Below, one piece after another: positions 46,517 through 55,460 of a stretch of 64,000 nucleotides of DNA. The stretch is from Pseudonocardia cypriaca (GTDB lineage Bacteria; Actinomycetota; Actinomycetes; Mycobacteriales; Pseudonocardiaceae): contig NZ_VFPH01000001.1 in assembly GCF_006717045.1 (NCBI RefSeq), positions 620,001 to 684,000 of the forward strand, given 5' to 3'. The translations under genes and the position numbers were made by a program. The notes beneath the pieces are model-generated. The model did not search any database. It was not told the origin of the DNA and saw only the letters and a list, made by a program, of their open reading frames with translations. How positions within the stretch are numbered: the stretch's first letter is position 1; every line of letters begins with the position of its first letter.

Positions 46517-49500
46517 ATGACGACCAAGGCACTCATCGCCGCCACCCCCTGGTCCGCCGCCAAGGCGAAGGCCGGGATGGTCGACTTCGCCACCGCGGGC
46601 CGGGGCACGCTCGGTGGCCGCCCCGTCCGCGTGATCGCCGAGCAGCTGCTGCGCGGGGGTCCCCGGCGCCAGGCGATCCGGGTGGAGGCGGACGGGCTCG
46701 CCGACCTGCGGGCGGGCGACGTGCAGCTGCGCACCGAGGGTGGCTCGGCCGTGGCGGCCGAGGGCGTCGACGGACCGGCCGGGTCGCTGCGCCTGCTCGT
46801 GCCCGCGGTCGACGCGCCGACGACGCTGCGGCTTGCCATCCCGTCGCTCGGCGACAGCGCGGTCGACGTGGCGCTGGCGCCGGTGCGGGAGTGGACCATC
46901 CACCTCGTCCACCACAGCCACCTCGACATCGGCTACACCGATCCGCAGGGGACCGTGCTCGCCGAGCACGTGGCGTTCCTCGACTCCTGCCTCGACCTCG
47001 TGCGCGCGACGGCCGACCGGCCCGACGAGGCGAAGTTCCGCTGGGCCGTCGAGTCGCTGTGGTCGTTCGAGCAGTGGGTGGCCGCTCGCTCGCCGGAGCG
47101 GGTCCAGGAGTTCGTCGACTACGTCCGCGCCGGGCAGATCGAGCTCACCGCGCTGCCGTACAACCTGCACACCGACACCTGCTCCACCGACGAGCTGCAC
47201 GAGCTGCTGCGACTCGCGCGGACCGTGCGCGACCGCTACGGCGTGGACTTCACCTCGGCCATGCAGACCGACGTGCCCGGCACCGTCGCGGGTCTGCCGG
47301 ATGCGCTCGCCCAGATCGGGGTGCGCTACCTGTCGGTGGCCCACAACTGGGCGGGCCGTTCGGTGCCGCACCTGAACGGCGGGCAGAAGCTGCCGCGGCT
47401 GTTCCGCTGGCGCTCGCCCGCCGGGAACTCGGTGCTGGTCTGGATGACCGACAGCCCGCACGGCCTCGCGTACATGGAGGGTTCGGTGCTGGGCTTCGAC
47501 ACCTCCTACGACGAGGTGGACGGCATGCTCCCGGCCTACCTCACGGCGCTGGCCACGAAGCCGTACCCGTTCCCGCCGGGGATGTTCGGCTGGCACGGCG
47601 ACGCCGTGCACGACCGCGAGCCCTACCCGTGGGACCTGCTGCACCTGCGCGTGCAGGGCATGTTCGGCGACAACGCGCCGCCGCGGCTGATCATGGCCGA
47701 CACCGTCGCGCGCTGGAACGAGAACTGGCTCTACCCGCGGCTGCGGCTGTCGCGCAACGAGGACTTCTTCCGCGACGCCGAGGAGCGCCTCGACGGGCGG
47801 ATCCAGGAGTTCGAGGGCGACTGGGGCGACTGGTGGGTGGAGGGCGTCGGGTCCGGCGCCCGCCCGCTCGCGATGACCCGCAAGGCGCAGGCCGCGGTCA
47901 CCGGGGCGCAGACCATGAGCGGCATGTCGGCCCTGCTCGGCGGCGAGGCGCTGGCCGACGAGGCTGAGCACTCCGATCGGGTCTACCGCTCGATCTCGCT
48001 GTTCAACGAGCACACCTGGGGCGCGGGCAACCCGTGGACCGACGGCGACGAGGGCTTCGACTCCGGCGAGCAGCAGTGGCACTGGAAGTACGCCCACGGC
48101 GTGCACGCCCAGGACGACGCCGCCACCTTCACCGACCACGCCGCGGCGCGGCTCGGCGAGGTGCTGCCGGAGAGCGGCGACGCCGTCGTCACCTACTACG
48201 CCACCAACACCGCGGCGCTGCCGCGCACCGCGACCGTGCGGCTGTTCGTCCGGGAGAGCCGCGTGCCGCTGGACCGGACGCTCGAGGTGCGCGACGGGCG
48301 CACCGGCAAGCCGCTGCCGATCACCGTGACCGGCCAGCAGAACCCGAACCACCGCGACGCGGGCCGGATCGTCAGCGTGCACGTGCCGGACGTGCCGCCC
48401 CTGGGCCATGTGCGGCTCGACGTCGTCTCGCCGGACGGTGAGGCGGAGGCGTCCGCGCCGGTGGCGGCCGAGCACCCCGATCCGCTGGTCATCCAGAACG
48501 AGCACCTGCGGGTGCGCGTCGACCTCTCCCGGGCCTGCATCGGGTCGATCGTGGAGCTGGCCACGGGCCGCGAGCTGGTGAACGACGACGCCGTGGTCGG
48601 CTTCAACGCCTACGTCTACGACACCTACACCACGGCGGGTGGCTACAACCACCAATCGAACAAGACCGCGGTGTCGCCGGACCTGGAGCTGCTCGGCAGC
48701 CGCACCCTCGCCCGGCCCGCCGCCCTCATCGAGCGTGTCGACACCGGCGTCGAGCAGCGCCTCACCTACGAGTTCGCGGCCGACGGCGTCCGGTGGGCGC
48801 GCACCACGCTGCGGCTGGGCCGCGACCAGGCGCGCCTGGACATCGAGAACCGGCTGTCCAAGCCCGCCACGATGACGAAGGAGAGCGCGTTCTTCGCGTT
48901 CCCGTTCGCGGCCGAGGACCCGGTCGTCCGGTACGAGATCACCGGTGCCCTCACCGGCGACGGGCTGGAGCACGTCCCCGGCGCCCCGCAACACATGCGC
49001 GCGATCCGGAACTGGGTGAGCGTCGCCGACGGGGAGCACGCCGTCGCCTGGGCCACCGACGAGGCGCCGCTCGTGCACCCGGAGACGATCGCGCTGCCCT
49101 ACGCCCCGTTCCCGGACTCCACCACCCCGCGCGAGCCCGCCACCGTCTACTCCTGGGTGCACAACAACGTCTGGGACACCAACTTCCCGTCCCAGCAGGG
49201 CTTCACCGCCTCCGTGCGATACGCGGTGGGCGTGCGGCGGGCCGGCGAGGCGCTGTCGGCGTCGGGGCTCGGCATCCGGACGGCCGCTGACCTGACGCAG
49301 CCGGTGCACGGCGTGCTCGCCACCGGTCCGGCCGAGGCCGAGGCCGGGGCGGAGCGCTCCCTACTGGCCCTGGACGACGACCGGGTGCGGCTGGTCTCGG
49401 CATCGGGTGCGGACGGGAGCGTGCTGCTGCGGCTGCAGTCCTACGCCGAGGAGCCGGTGGCATTGCGCGTGCGCGTGCGCGTGCCGGTCACGGGGGCGTG

Positions 49501-49621
49501 GGCCGCCACGTACCTCGGCGATCGCGGCGCCGAGCTGCCGGTCTCCGACGGCGTGGTGACCGTCGACCTGCCGCGGATGGGCAGCGTCGCCGTCGCGCTG
49601 GCGCTCGGCTCGGGGGAGTAG
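46517..49621 (+). CDS. Glycoside hydrolase family 38 alpha-mannosidase
   Basis: A 1034-residue enzyme of full family length. The zinc site is in HHSHLDIGYTD near residue 134, and the nucleophile aspartate in MQTDVPG near residue 253; the central helical and C-terminal beta domains follow. No signal peptide is present, so it cleaves imported mannosides in the cytosol. GGAAGG is about 6 bp before the ATG. Together with the transporter, ROK kinase and isomerase-like protein it makes a complete route from extracellular mannoside to fructose-6-phosphate. Confidence 0.95.
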   Translation: MTTKALIAATPWSAAKAKAGMVDFATAGRGTLGGRPVRVIAEQLLRGGPRRQAIRVEADGLADLRAGDVQLRTEGGSAVAAEGVDGPAGSLRLLVPAVDAPTTLRLAIPSLGDSAVDVALAPVREWTIHLVHHSHLDIGYTDPQGTVLAEHVAFLDSCLDLVRATADRPDEAKFRWAVESLWSFEQWVAARSPERVQEFVDYVRAGQIELTALPYNLHTDTCSTDELHELLRLARTVRDRYGVDFTSAMQTDVPGTVAGLPDALAQIGVRYLSVAHNWAGRSVPHLNGGQKLPRLFRWRSPAGNSVLVWMTDSPHGLAYMEGSVLGFDTSYDEVDGMLPAYLTALATKPYPFPPGMFGWHGDAVHDREPYPWDLLHLRVQGMFGDNAPPRLIMADTVARWNENWLYPRLRLSRNEDFFRDAEERLDGRIQEFEGDWGDWWVEGVGSGARPLAMTRKAQAAVTGAQTMSGMSALLGGEALADEAEHSDRVYRSISLFNEHTWGAGNPWTDGDEGFDSGEQQWHWKYAHGVHAQDDAATFTDHAAARLGEVLPESGDAVVTYYATNTAALPRTATVRLFVRESRVPLDRTLEVRDGRTGKPLPITVTGQQNPNHRDAGRIVSVHVPDVPPLGHVRLDVVSPDGEAEASAPVAAEHPDPLVIQNEHLRVRVDLSRACIGSIVELATGRELVNDDAVVGFNAYVYDTYTTAGGYNHQSNKTAVSPDLELLGSRTLARPAALIERVDTGVEQRLTYEFAADGVRWARTTLRLGRDQARLDIENRLSKPATMTKESAFFAFPFAAEDPVVRYEITGALTGDGLEHVPGAPQHMRAIRNWVSVADGEHAVAWATDEAPLVHPETIALPYAPFPDSTTPREPATVYSWVHNNVWDTNFPSQQGFTASVRYAVGVRRAGEALSASGLGIRTAADLTQPVHGVLATGPAEAEAGAERSLLALDDDRVRLVSASGADGSVLLRLQSYAEEPVALRVRVRVPVTGAWAATYLGDRGAELPVSDGVVTVDLPRMGSVAVALALGSGE

Positions 49622-49807
49622 GCCGTCGAACGACGTGGGTGACCCGCCGCAGGGCCCGCCGTCGGGTCGGCGCACGGGATCGTTCGATCGTCGACACGAT
49701 CGGGTCTGCGCCTGTCCTGGTGGTCGTCCGCCTCACCGAGGAAAGGCCTCTGGGGCAGGCGCCGCGCGGTCGACGGCTTCGGCGGTCACGGCTGGGTCGG
49801 ATTCCTC

Positions 49808-49855
49808 ACGGCCGGCGACATCGCTCTCATGGGGCGGCTCCCGGCGCTGCGGTGA
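49808..49855 (+). pseudogene. Short relic resembling the 3' end of comEC
   Basis: The frame reads TAGDIALMGR, then LPALR and stop; comEC reads TAGDIALVGR and, after 13 more residues, LPAPR and stop. In the first 30 bases 27 agree by eye. An internal segment corresponding to the middle of the tail is missing. It lies in a stretch (49622-50006) with no other recognisable gene. Confidence 0.55.
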
Positions 49856-50006
49856 GACCGGCCAGCACATGGCGTCGATGAAGTTCGCGTGCACGGGCGG
49901 TGGATTGCCCCGGGGAATGGGTTCACGGGCCGGATCCGGAACCGTTGACTACGCCACCGACGCGCCGGGCTTCAGCGAGCAGTCACCGCCGCCCGATCGC
50001 GTTCGG

Positions 50007-51020
50007 TCAGCTTTCAGCCCCCGGGAAGACGGTAGGAGTGGCGGGGCCTTGTTCGTGCAGTCGGTGGTGCCCTCGCAATTCGGTCGAGCGGTGCCGCCCG
50101 CGTTCGGAGCGTCGGCGCTTGCCTCGGAGAGAAACCCGCCAGGGTGTGAGCGCAGTTGCGACTGAGGCGGCAGCAGGGCGCTGACGGGGATCGTCGAGCG
50201 TCATGGCGGGCAGCAGTTCGGCTAGGTCGCTTGGCAGCTTCTCGGGAACACGTGGCGGTCGGTGCAGGCGGACGAGCGCGGTCTCGATCTGCCCGCCGGT
50301 GTACTCGCGGCGCCCGGTCAGCGCTTCCAGCAGCACGAGTCCGAGCGCGTAGACGTCGGCTTCCGGGCCGACGGGTTGTCCGCGCACCTGCTCGGGGGCG
50401 AGATAGGCGGCGGTACCGACGATGGCCCCGTTCGCGGTGGTCGCGGTTCGGTCGAGCACTCGAGCGATCCCGAAATCGGCCAACCGCGGCCGCAACCCGC
50501 GTTCGAGCAGGATGTTCGCCGGTTTCACGTCGCGGTGCACCACACCCCGGTCGTGGACGTAGGAGAGAGCGATGGCCAGCCGCCGGCCCAACCGGCGCAC
50601 AGCAGCCGGCCGCATCGCGGGGCCTCGGCAGATCCGCTCTGCCAGCGAAGGGCCCTCGACCAGGTCGGTGACCACGAACAGCCGGCCTTGCTCGGTCCCC
50701 GCATCCCGGAATCGCACCAACCCCGAGTGTTGCAGCCGAGCCAGCACCGTGATCTCGGTGCGATGACGGCGCGCCTGGGCCGGGCCGCTGGTATGGCGGA
50801 ACAACTTGATCGCCACCGGCACCCGCTCGCGCAGATCGCGTCCCCGGAACACGTCGGCCGATGCCCCGCTGCCGACGACCGGACCCAGCTCGTACCGCTG
50901 ACCGATCAGGCGCGGTGAAGCCGCGGCTGGTGGAAGTGCGGTCTCAGCGTCCTCGCGTGGCTCCACACACGCCCCGTTCCCCGCGCAGTCCAGCGCGTAC
51001 TCCGAGCAGCCAACGCACAT
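50007..51020 (-). CDS. Soluble Ser/Thr protein kinase with N-terminal cysteine cluster
   Basis: A 337-residue eukaryotic-type kinase. The ATP loop is GSGASADV, the lysine K72 (VAIKLF), the catalytic loop HRDVKPAN at 162-169, and DFG at 182-184 followed by GTAAYLAPEQ. The N terminus MCVGCSEYALDCAGNGAC has cysteines at positions 2, 5, 12 and 18, a possible metal or iron-sulfur site. There is no transmembrane helix or PASTA region, unlike PknB. The tail is basic. Neighbours (Lsr2 upstream, a gene-poor region downstream) give no substrate hint. Confidence 0.9.
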   Translation of the reverse strand: MCVGCSEYALDCAGNGACVEPREDAETALPPAAASPRLIGQRYELGPVVGSGASADVFRGRDLRERVPVAIKLFRHTSGPAQARRHRTEITVLARLQHSGLVRFRDAGTEQGRLFVVTDLVEGPSLAERICRGPAMRPAAVRRLGRRLAIALSYVHDRGVVHRDVKPANILLERGLRPRLADFGIARVLDRTATTANGAIVGTAAYLAPEQVRGQPVGPEADVYALGLVLLEALTGRREYTGGQIETALVRLHRPPRVPEKLPSDLAELLPAMTLDDPRQRPAAASVATALTPWRVSLRGKRRRSERGRHRSTELRGHHRLHEQGPATPTVFPGAES

Positions 51021-51221
51021 GCCGGTTCACAGGCCGAAGCGGCTGCCGAACCGCGGGACGACGGTGCCCGCTCCTACGGAGAGGAGCGAGCACCACCTGC
51101 CCATGCCGGACAGCGGTGGCAGCGGCTCAGCCGTTACGTGATGGCTCCGGGCCGCCCGCCGAAAAGCCCCGACCCAGGCGTGATCGGGGACGACGCTGCC
51201 CCTCGCCGGCAGGACGTGGTT

Positions 51222-51560
51222 CTAGTGGGCTGCTTTGAAGGCGTCCAGCACCGACGCCGAGATCCTGCCGCGCTCGGAGACCTTCAGTCCGTTCTTCTGC
51301 GCCCACTCACGGATCGCCTGGTTCTGCTCCCGATCCGTCTTCGGCCGGGCTGCAGGAGTGGCCGCTGCGCCGCCGCTGCGGCGGCCACCTGCGCGCCGAG
51401 CCGCCGAGATGTACGGGGCGAGCACCCCGCGCAGCTTCTTGCTGTTGGCGTCCGACAGGTCGATCGCATACGACTTGCCGTCGACCGTGAACTCCACCTG
51501 CTCGTCGGCGGTGCTGCCGTCCAGGTCGTCGACCAGTGTCACGGTTGTCTGCGTCGCCAC
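51222..51560 (-). CDS. lsr2: Lsr2 nucleoid-associated protein
   Basis: A 112-residue protein. TTVTLVDDLDGSTADEQVEFTVDGKSYAIDLSDANSKKLRGVLAPYI is the dimerisation domain. A Gly/Arg/Ala linker follows, and the AT-hook-like DNA-binding domain contains REWAQKNGLKVSERGRIS. Lsr2 bridges DNA and silences AT-rich, often horizontally acquired genes. GGAGGAA lies 5 bp before GTG 51560, and this start aligns with known Lsr2; the ATG at 51572 is within the ribosome site. Many actinobacteria have two copies, and this may be the accessory one. Confidence 0.95.
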   Translation of the reverse strand: MATQTTVTLVDDLDGSTADEQVEFTVDGKSYAIDLSDANSKKLRGVLAPYISAARRAGGRRSGGAAATPAARPKTDREQNQAIREWAQKNGLKVSERGRISASVLDAFKAAH

Positions 51561-51806
51561 TGTTTCCTCCATGCTCGAGTTGTCCTGATTGCGGCCACGC
51601 AACGATGCAGGCTCGGCAGCCGTCGCGATATCAGGCGGTCGTTTCCTGCAGCGTAGCCGCTGCGACGCATGGAGGACGGATCAGCACGCAAATCGGCCCG
51701 GAGCCGCCCGCGTCCCACGGGACGGCGGAACGAGCCGGAGATGTCGATGGCTGCCGCGGCGCCCTTCTGTTATCCGCTGAAATTCGTCCGTGGACTCGGT
51801 GGACAA

Positions 51807-52379
51807 CTAGTCGTGCGGTAGCGAGTTTTCCTGATCCCCCCTTTCCAGGGGGACAGGAGTACTCGCGGCGGATGACTCGTCGCTCCCGTCGTCCTGCCAG
51901 ATCCGAGGCGGGATGCCTGCGGCGAGCTCCCGTCCGCGTAGCACCTGCACGCGCCACGGTGTCAGGCGCAGCACGTGGAAGTCCGGCCCGTCGGGGCCGG
52001 CCGGCCAGAACGGCCGCGGGTCGTAGCCGACCCCCTTGGGGCTGCCGTGGCGGTAGAGCTCCCACACCCGGTGCTTGACCTCCGGATCGTCCGTCCACTC
52101 GGCGACGTTGTCGATCGACACGGTGTCCTGGCGCGGGCTCCAGTAGGACATGCCCACATGCGGGTTGTGCGCGATGTGTGCCGCCTTCACCGGCGTCCGG
52201 AACGTCGCGAGCCAGCCGAGGGGCCGGTCGCCGTCCAGCTCCCAGACCGCGATCAGCACCCGCGACCGGGGGCGGCCTCGCCGGTCCACCGTGGTCATCG
52301 TGGCGTAGTTGATCCGACCGAGGATCTCCGCGACGTCGGCTCGCAGGGGCGCGAACGAGGCCACCTTCGTCGCGCTCAT
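51807..52379 (-). CDS. Pyridoxamine-5'-phosphate-oxidase-fold (PPOX) protein
   Basis: A 190-residue split-barrel flavin or F420-binding protein: LGRINYATMTTVDRRGRPRSRVLIAVW and AHIAHNPHVGMSYWSPRQDTVSIDNVAEW are typical. Such proteins reduce or bind flavin-type cofactors, and many are of unknown role. The ATG overlaps the stop of the upstream NAD-binding oxidoreductase gene by 4 bp (ATGA), so the two probably act together. Confidence 0.85.
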   Translation of the reverse strand: MSATKVASFAPLRADVAEILGRINYATMTTVDRRGRPRSRVLIAVWELDGDRPLGWLATFRTPVKAAHIAHNPHVGMSYWSPRQDTVSIDNVAEWTDDPEVKHRVWELYRHGSPKGVGYDPRPFWPAGPDGPDFHVLRLTPWRVQVLRGRELAAGIPPRIWQDDGSDESSAASTPVPLERGDQENSLPHD

Positions 52380-53251
52380 CCGAGCACCTCGACGAGGCTG
52401 GCGGGGCCGTGCTCACCGTGACCTTCGTCGATCCCCCGTTGGACCAGGGCCCGGATGCCGTCGGGGACGTCCGTCCGGACACCCGCCCGTGCGCTCGTGG
52501 TGACGAGGTGGTCGACGGCGGAGGCGAGCACGTCGAGCGTGCCTTCGTCCGGCGGGTACTGCCCCTGCACGGTCTGGCGGGCGTGATCGGCGAGCAGCCC
52601 GAGCGCGAACGGGAGGTAGCCGGTCGCGACAACGGCGAACTCCCTCGCGTCCACGCCGGCGGAGCCGACGAGCGCGAGTGCGTGGTAGAAGCCGGTCAGC
52701 AGGCTCATGTTCACGCCCAGCAGCGCGGTGTCGTATAGGGAGGCGATCCCCGCATCGGCCCCGAGGTGGGCGGCGCTGCCGAACGCGCTCACCGTGCCCT
52801 CGACCGCGGTGAACGCCTCGGCGGAGCCGCTGTACAGGAACAGCGCATCGGCCCGGCCGACGAGGCGGACGCCGCTCATCGCGGCCCCGTCGAGGTAGGC
52901 CGCGCCCTGCGCGGTCGCCCACTCGGCGAGGCTGCGCGCCTGCTCGGGCGTGCCCGACGTCAGGTTGACGAGCACCCGACCGGCGAGCTCACCGGCCGCG
53001 GAGCCGAGCACGCCGCGCACGGCAGCCTCGTCCGCCACGGCGATCACCACGATCTCGGTGGCGGCGATCGCGGCCGCCGCGGTCGGGGCCTGCGAGGCGC
53101 CGATGGTGACGAGGTCGTCGGCGCGGCCGGCGGTCCGGTTCCAGACGGTGGTGGGTTGCCCGGCCGTGAGCAGGGCGCGGGCGAGCGCGGAACCGAGCGA
53201 GCCGAGGCCGAGCACCGAGACCGGCGGGGGAGAGGACGCAACGTCTGACAT
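52376..53251 (-). CDS. Imine-reductase/6-phosphogluconate-dehydrogenase-type NAD(P) oxidoreductase
   Basis: A 291-residue enzyme. The N-terminal nucleotide motif is SVLGLGSLGSALARALL, followed by TVWNRTAGRADDL with the arginine that favours NADPH. The C-terminal helical half contains SLYDTALLGVNMSLLTGFYHALALVG, like imine reductases, rather than the catalytic lysine of beta-hydroxyacid dehydrogenases. It is probably an NADPH-dependent reductase of a C=N bond or is related. It is divergent from an AraC regulator across an 81-bp gap. Confidence 0.85.
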   Translation of the reverse strand: MSDVASSPPPVSVLGLGSLGSALARALLTAGQPTTVWNRTAGRADDLVTIGASQAPTAAAAIAATEIVVIAVADEAAVRGVLGSAAGELAGRVLVNLTSGTPEQARSLAEWATAQGAAYLDGAAMSGVRLVGRADALFLYSGSAEAFTAVEGTVSAFGSAAHLGADAGIASLYDTALLGVNMSLLTGFYHALALVGSAGVDAREFAVVATGYLPFALGLLADHARQTVQGQYPPDEGTLDVLASAVDHLVTTSARAGVRTDVPDGIRALVQRGIDEGHGEHGPASLVEVLG

Positions 53252-53332
53252 GCCTTCAGCAAACCGCCGGATCGTGGACGCGAAAATGGCCGAGACGCCC
53301 TCGGAAATGTCTGTGCGTCTACGCTGGCGGAC

Positions 53333-54247
53333 GTGAGCGACGCCCTGTCGGCCCTCCTGGACGACGTGCGGCCGCGCGGCGCCGTCTTCGACCGCTCGCT
53401 CCTGGACGGGGCGTGGTCGCTGTGCTTCGCCGAACGTCCTCCGCTGGCGCTGGCCGCGATGCTGCGCGGCGAGGGCTGGATCACCCCGGAGGGCGGAGAG
53501 CCGATCCCGATCGGGGTCGGCGACGTCGCGGTCGTCGTCGGCCCCGCGCCGTACACGATCAGTGCCGCACCGGACCTACCGCCGCTCGTTCTGGTGGATG
53601 ATCCGGAACGGTGCGCGAGCACGACGGGGCCGGTGGCCGGGGACGGGAGCGCCGTGCTCCTGACCGGCGCCTACGCGGTGCAGGGCAGCGTGTGCGACCG
53701 CATGCTGCGCGGCCTCCCGCCGGTCGTCGTGGTCAGAGCCGAAACGATGCCGTACCCGGTCGTCGAGATCGTCGCCGCCGAACTGGCCCGCACCCGCCCC
53801 GGGCGACAGGCGGTGCTGGACCGGCTGCTGGACCTGCTGCTCGTCACGGCGTTGCGCGAATGGCTGGACCGCCCGGGGTCGGGCGCCCCCGCCTGGTACC
53901 AGGTCCGAGAGGACCCGGTCGTCGGCGGTGCGCTGCAGCTGATGCACGACGATCCCGCACATCCCTGGACGGTTGCCGAGCTGGCCGGCCGTGCGGCGGT
54001 GTCCCGGTCGGCGTTCGCGCGGCGGTTCACCGAGCTGGTCGGCGAGCCGCCGATGTCGTACCTGACCTGCTGGCGGCTGTGCCTCGCCGCCGACCTGCTC
54101 GTCCGCACGGACGCCACGGTCGACGCGATCGCACGTCGGGTGGGCTACGCCAATGCCTACGCCCTGAGCGTCGCGTTCAAGAGGGTCCACGGCGTACGGC
54201 CCGGTGAGCACCGGGCGTCCGAACGGCGGACGACGCGGGCGGCGTGA
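53333..54247 (+). CDS. AraC-family transcriptional regulator
   Basis: A 304-residue regulator. A cupin-like sensing half (residues 15-170) precedes two helix-turn-helix motifs: WTVAELAGRAAVSRSAFARRFTELVG and DAIARRVGYANAYALSVAFKRVHG. TACGCT is 7 bp before the GTG start, suggesting a leaderless transcript. It is divergent from the imine-reductase-like gene, its most likely target. N-terminal similarity to AraC proteins that sense redox or aromatic compounds is weak. Confidence 0.92.
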   Translation: MSDALSALLDDVRPRGAVFDRSLLDGAWSLCFAERPPLALAAMLRGEGWITPEGGEPIPIGVGDVAVVVGPAPYTISAAPDLPPLVLVDDPERCASTTGPVAGDGSAVLLTGAYAVQGSVCDRMLRGLPPVVVVRAETMPYPVVEIVAAELARTRPGRQAVLDRLLDLLLVTALREWLDRPGSGAPAWYQVREDPVVGGALQLMHDDPAHPWTVAELAGRAAVSRSAFARRFTELVGEPPMSYLTCWRLCLAADLLVRTDATVDAIARRVGYANAYALSVAFKRVHGVRPGEHRASERRTTRAA

Positions 54248-54275
54248 TGGAGGAGGTGCGACACGTCCGCCCGCG

Positions 54276-55460
54276 TCATCCGGGGAAGTCGATGACGTCC
54301 AGGTTCAGCGGGAGGGTGTTCGTCTGTGGCGATGGCCGGCCGTGGGGGCGCAGCTTCAACGGACCGGTTCCGCTGAAGGCGGCCAGGTAGGAGTCGCGGT
54401 CGACGATGTCGGCGACGGTGTAGCGGTCCAGTACGAACGGCAGGCTGTTCGCCCCGGCCGGGTCCGGAGCGTCCTGGAGCCCGAAGTGCAGGTGTGGCGC
54501 CAGGGAGTTGCCGCTGTTGCCCACCTTGCCGAGGACCTGTCCGGTCGTCACCTGGTCGCCGGCCGCGATGGTGGGGCTTCCGGGCTGCAGGTGGGCGTAG
54601 AACGCCCAGGTATCGGGGCCGACCTGGACGATGACGTGGTTGCCTGCGGTGTCGGCACCGGCGATCCCGGTGGGCAGTGCACCGGGCGTCGAGTCCGGTA
54701 GCCCGTCGCGAACGGCGACCACGGTTCCGGGGAGGGCGGCGCGAACGTCCGAGCCGTACCCGAACCACTGCGGCGGGCCGGCGCCGTCGCCGGTGAAGGG
54801 CTGGTCGCCGTGGAGCAGGATCCAGTCGACGGCGAAGGTCTCGGGTTTTGCCGGCGGACCCGACCCCGCCGGGTCCACGCGGGCGGAGCGGTGGGTGGTG
54901 AAGGCGTCGCAGCAGCTGTTGGCCGACAGCCATCCCGACCCGGACAGGGGTGGCGTGATCACGAGCGCAGGACGCGGATCGACCGCCACCTCGAGGTCGA
55001 TGACCGAGGGTGCCCCCGGCCCGCCCGAGGTGATGCGGTGTGCGAGGCGTTCGGGGATCTGATCAGGCGCGACGAGCAGGTCGACCACGACGGCGACCGA
55101 TCCGGCGACCGGGATCGTGGTCGTCGGCGTCGTGCCGTCGAGCGGCTGGGTCGCGGCGGCCAGCGCACCGCCGTCGAGGCGCAGGAGGGGGCGACGGTGT
55201 TCGTCGACGATGTCGACCGATGTCAGCGCCACCTCGGCAGAAGCCGTGCCGGCGACGACGAGGTCGTACTCCAGGTGCTGCATCCCGTCGCTTCCCGGCA
55301 CACCCAGCACCGGGGTCGCCAGTACCGAGATCGCCGGGGGTCCGGTCGGCGTGCCGGGTGTCCCGAGCGCGGCGGTGCCGCAGGCCGTGGTGATCACGGC
55401 AGCTGCCGCGATCGCCCACAGGCGCGTACTCCGCGCTCCTCGGCGGTCGGGCGGTCTCAC
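54276..55460 (-). CDS. M23-family metallopeptidase lipoprotein
   Basis: A 394-residue exported protein. A lipobox TTAC ends the signal at about residue 27, so the protein should be lipid-anchored. Residues 30-200 form a beta-rich domain of unknown type. The C-terminal M23 fold has FAVDW, the GTVVAVRDG strand, FYAHLQPGS and the zinc ligands in APHLHFGLQ. It may cut peptidoglycan cross-links. The GTG start overlaps the preceding hydroxylase stop (GTGA), an unexpected pairing of a flavin enzyme with a cell-wall protein. Confidence 0.85.
   Translation of the reverse strand: MRPPDRRGARSTRLWAIAAAAVITTACGTAALGTPGTPTGPPAISVLATPVLGVPGSDGMQHLEYDLVVAGTASAEVALTSVDIVDEHRRPLLRLDGGALAAATQPLDGTTPTTTIPVAGSVAVVVDLLVAPDQIPERLAHRITSGGPGAPSVIDLEVAVDPRPALVITPPLSGSGWLSANSCCDAFTTHRSARVDPAGSGPPAKPETFAVDWILLHGDQPFTGDGAGPPQWFGYGSDVRAALPGTVVAVRDGLPDSTPGALPTGIAGADTAGNHVIVQVGPDTWAFYAHLQPGSPTIAAGDQVTTGQVLGKVGNSGNSLAPHLHFGLQDAPDPAGANSLPFVLDRYTVADIVDRDSYLAAFSGTGPLKLRPHGRPSPQTNTLPLNLDVIDFPG

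Noticed and set aside
45620..49309. A 1229-codon open frame on the minus strand opposite the permease and mannosidase genes
   Set aside because: It is Arg/His/Gly-rich, has no recognisable domain and mirrors a strongly supported gene set on the plus strand; it is a by-product of GC-rich codon use.
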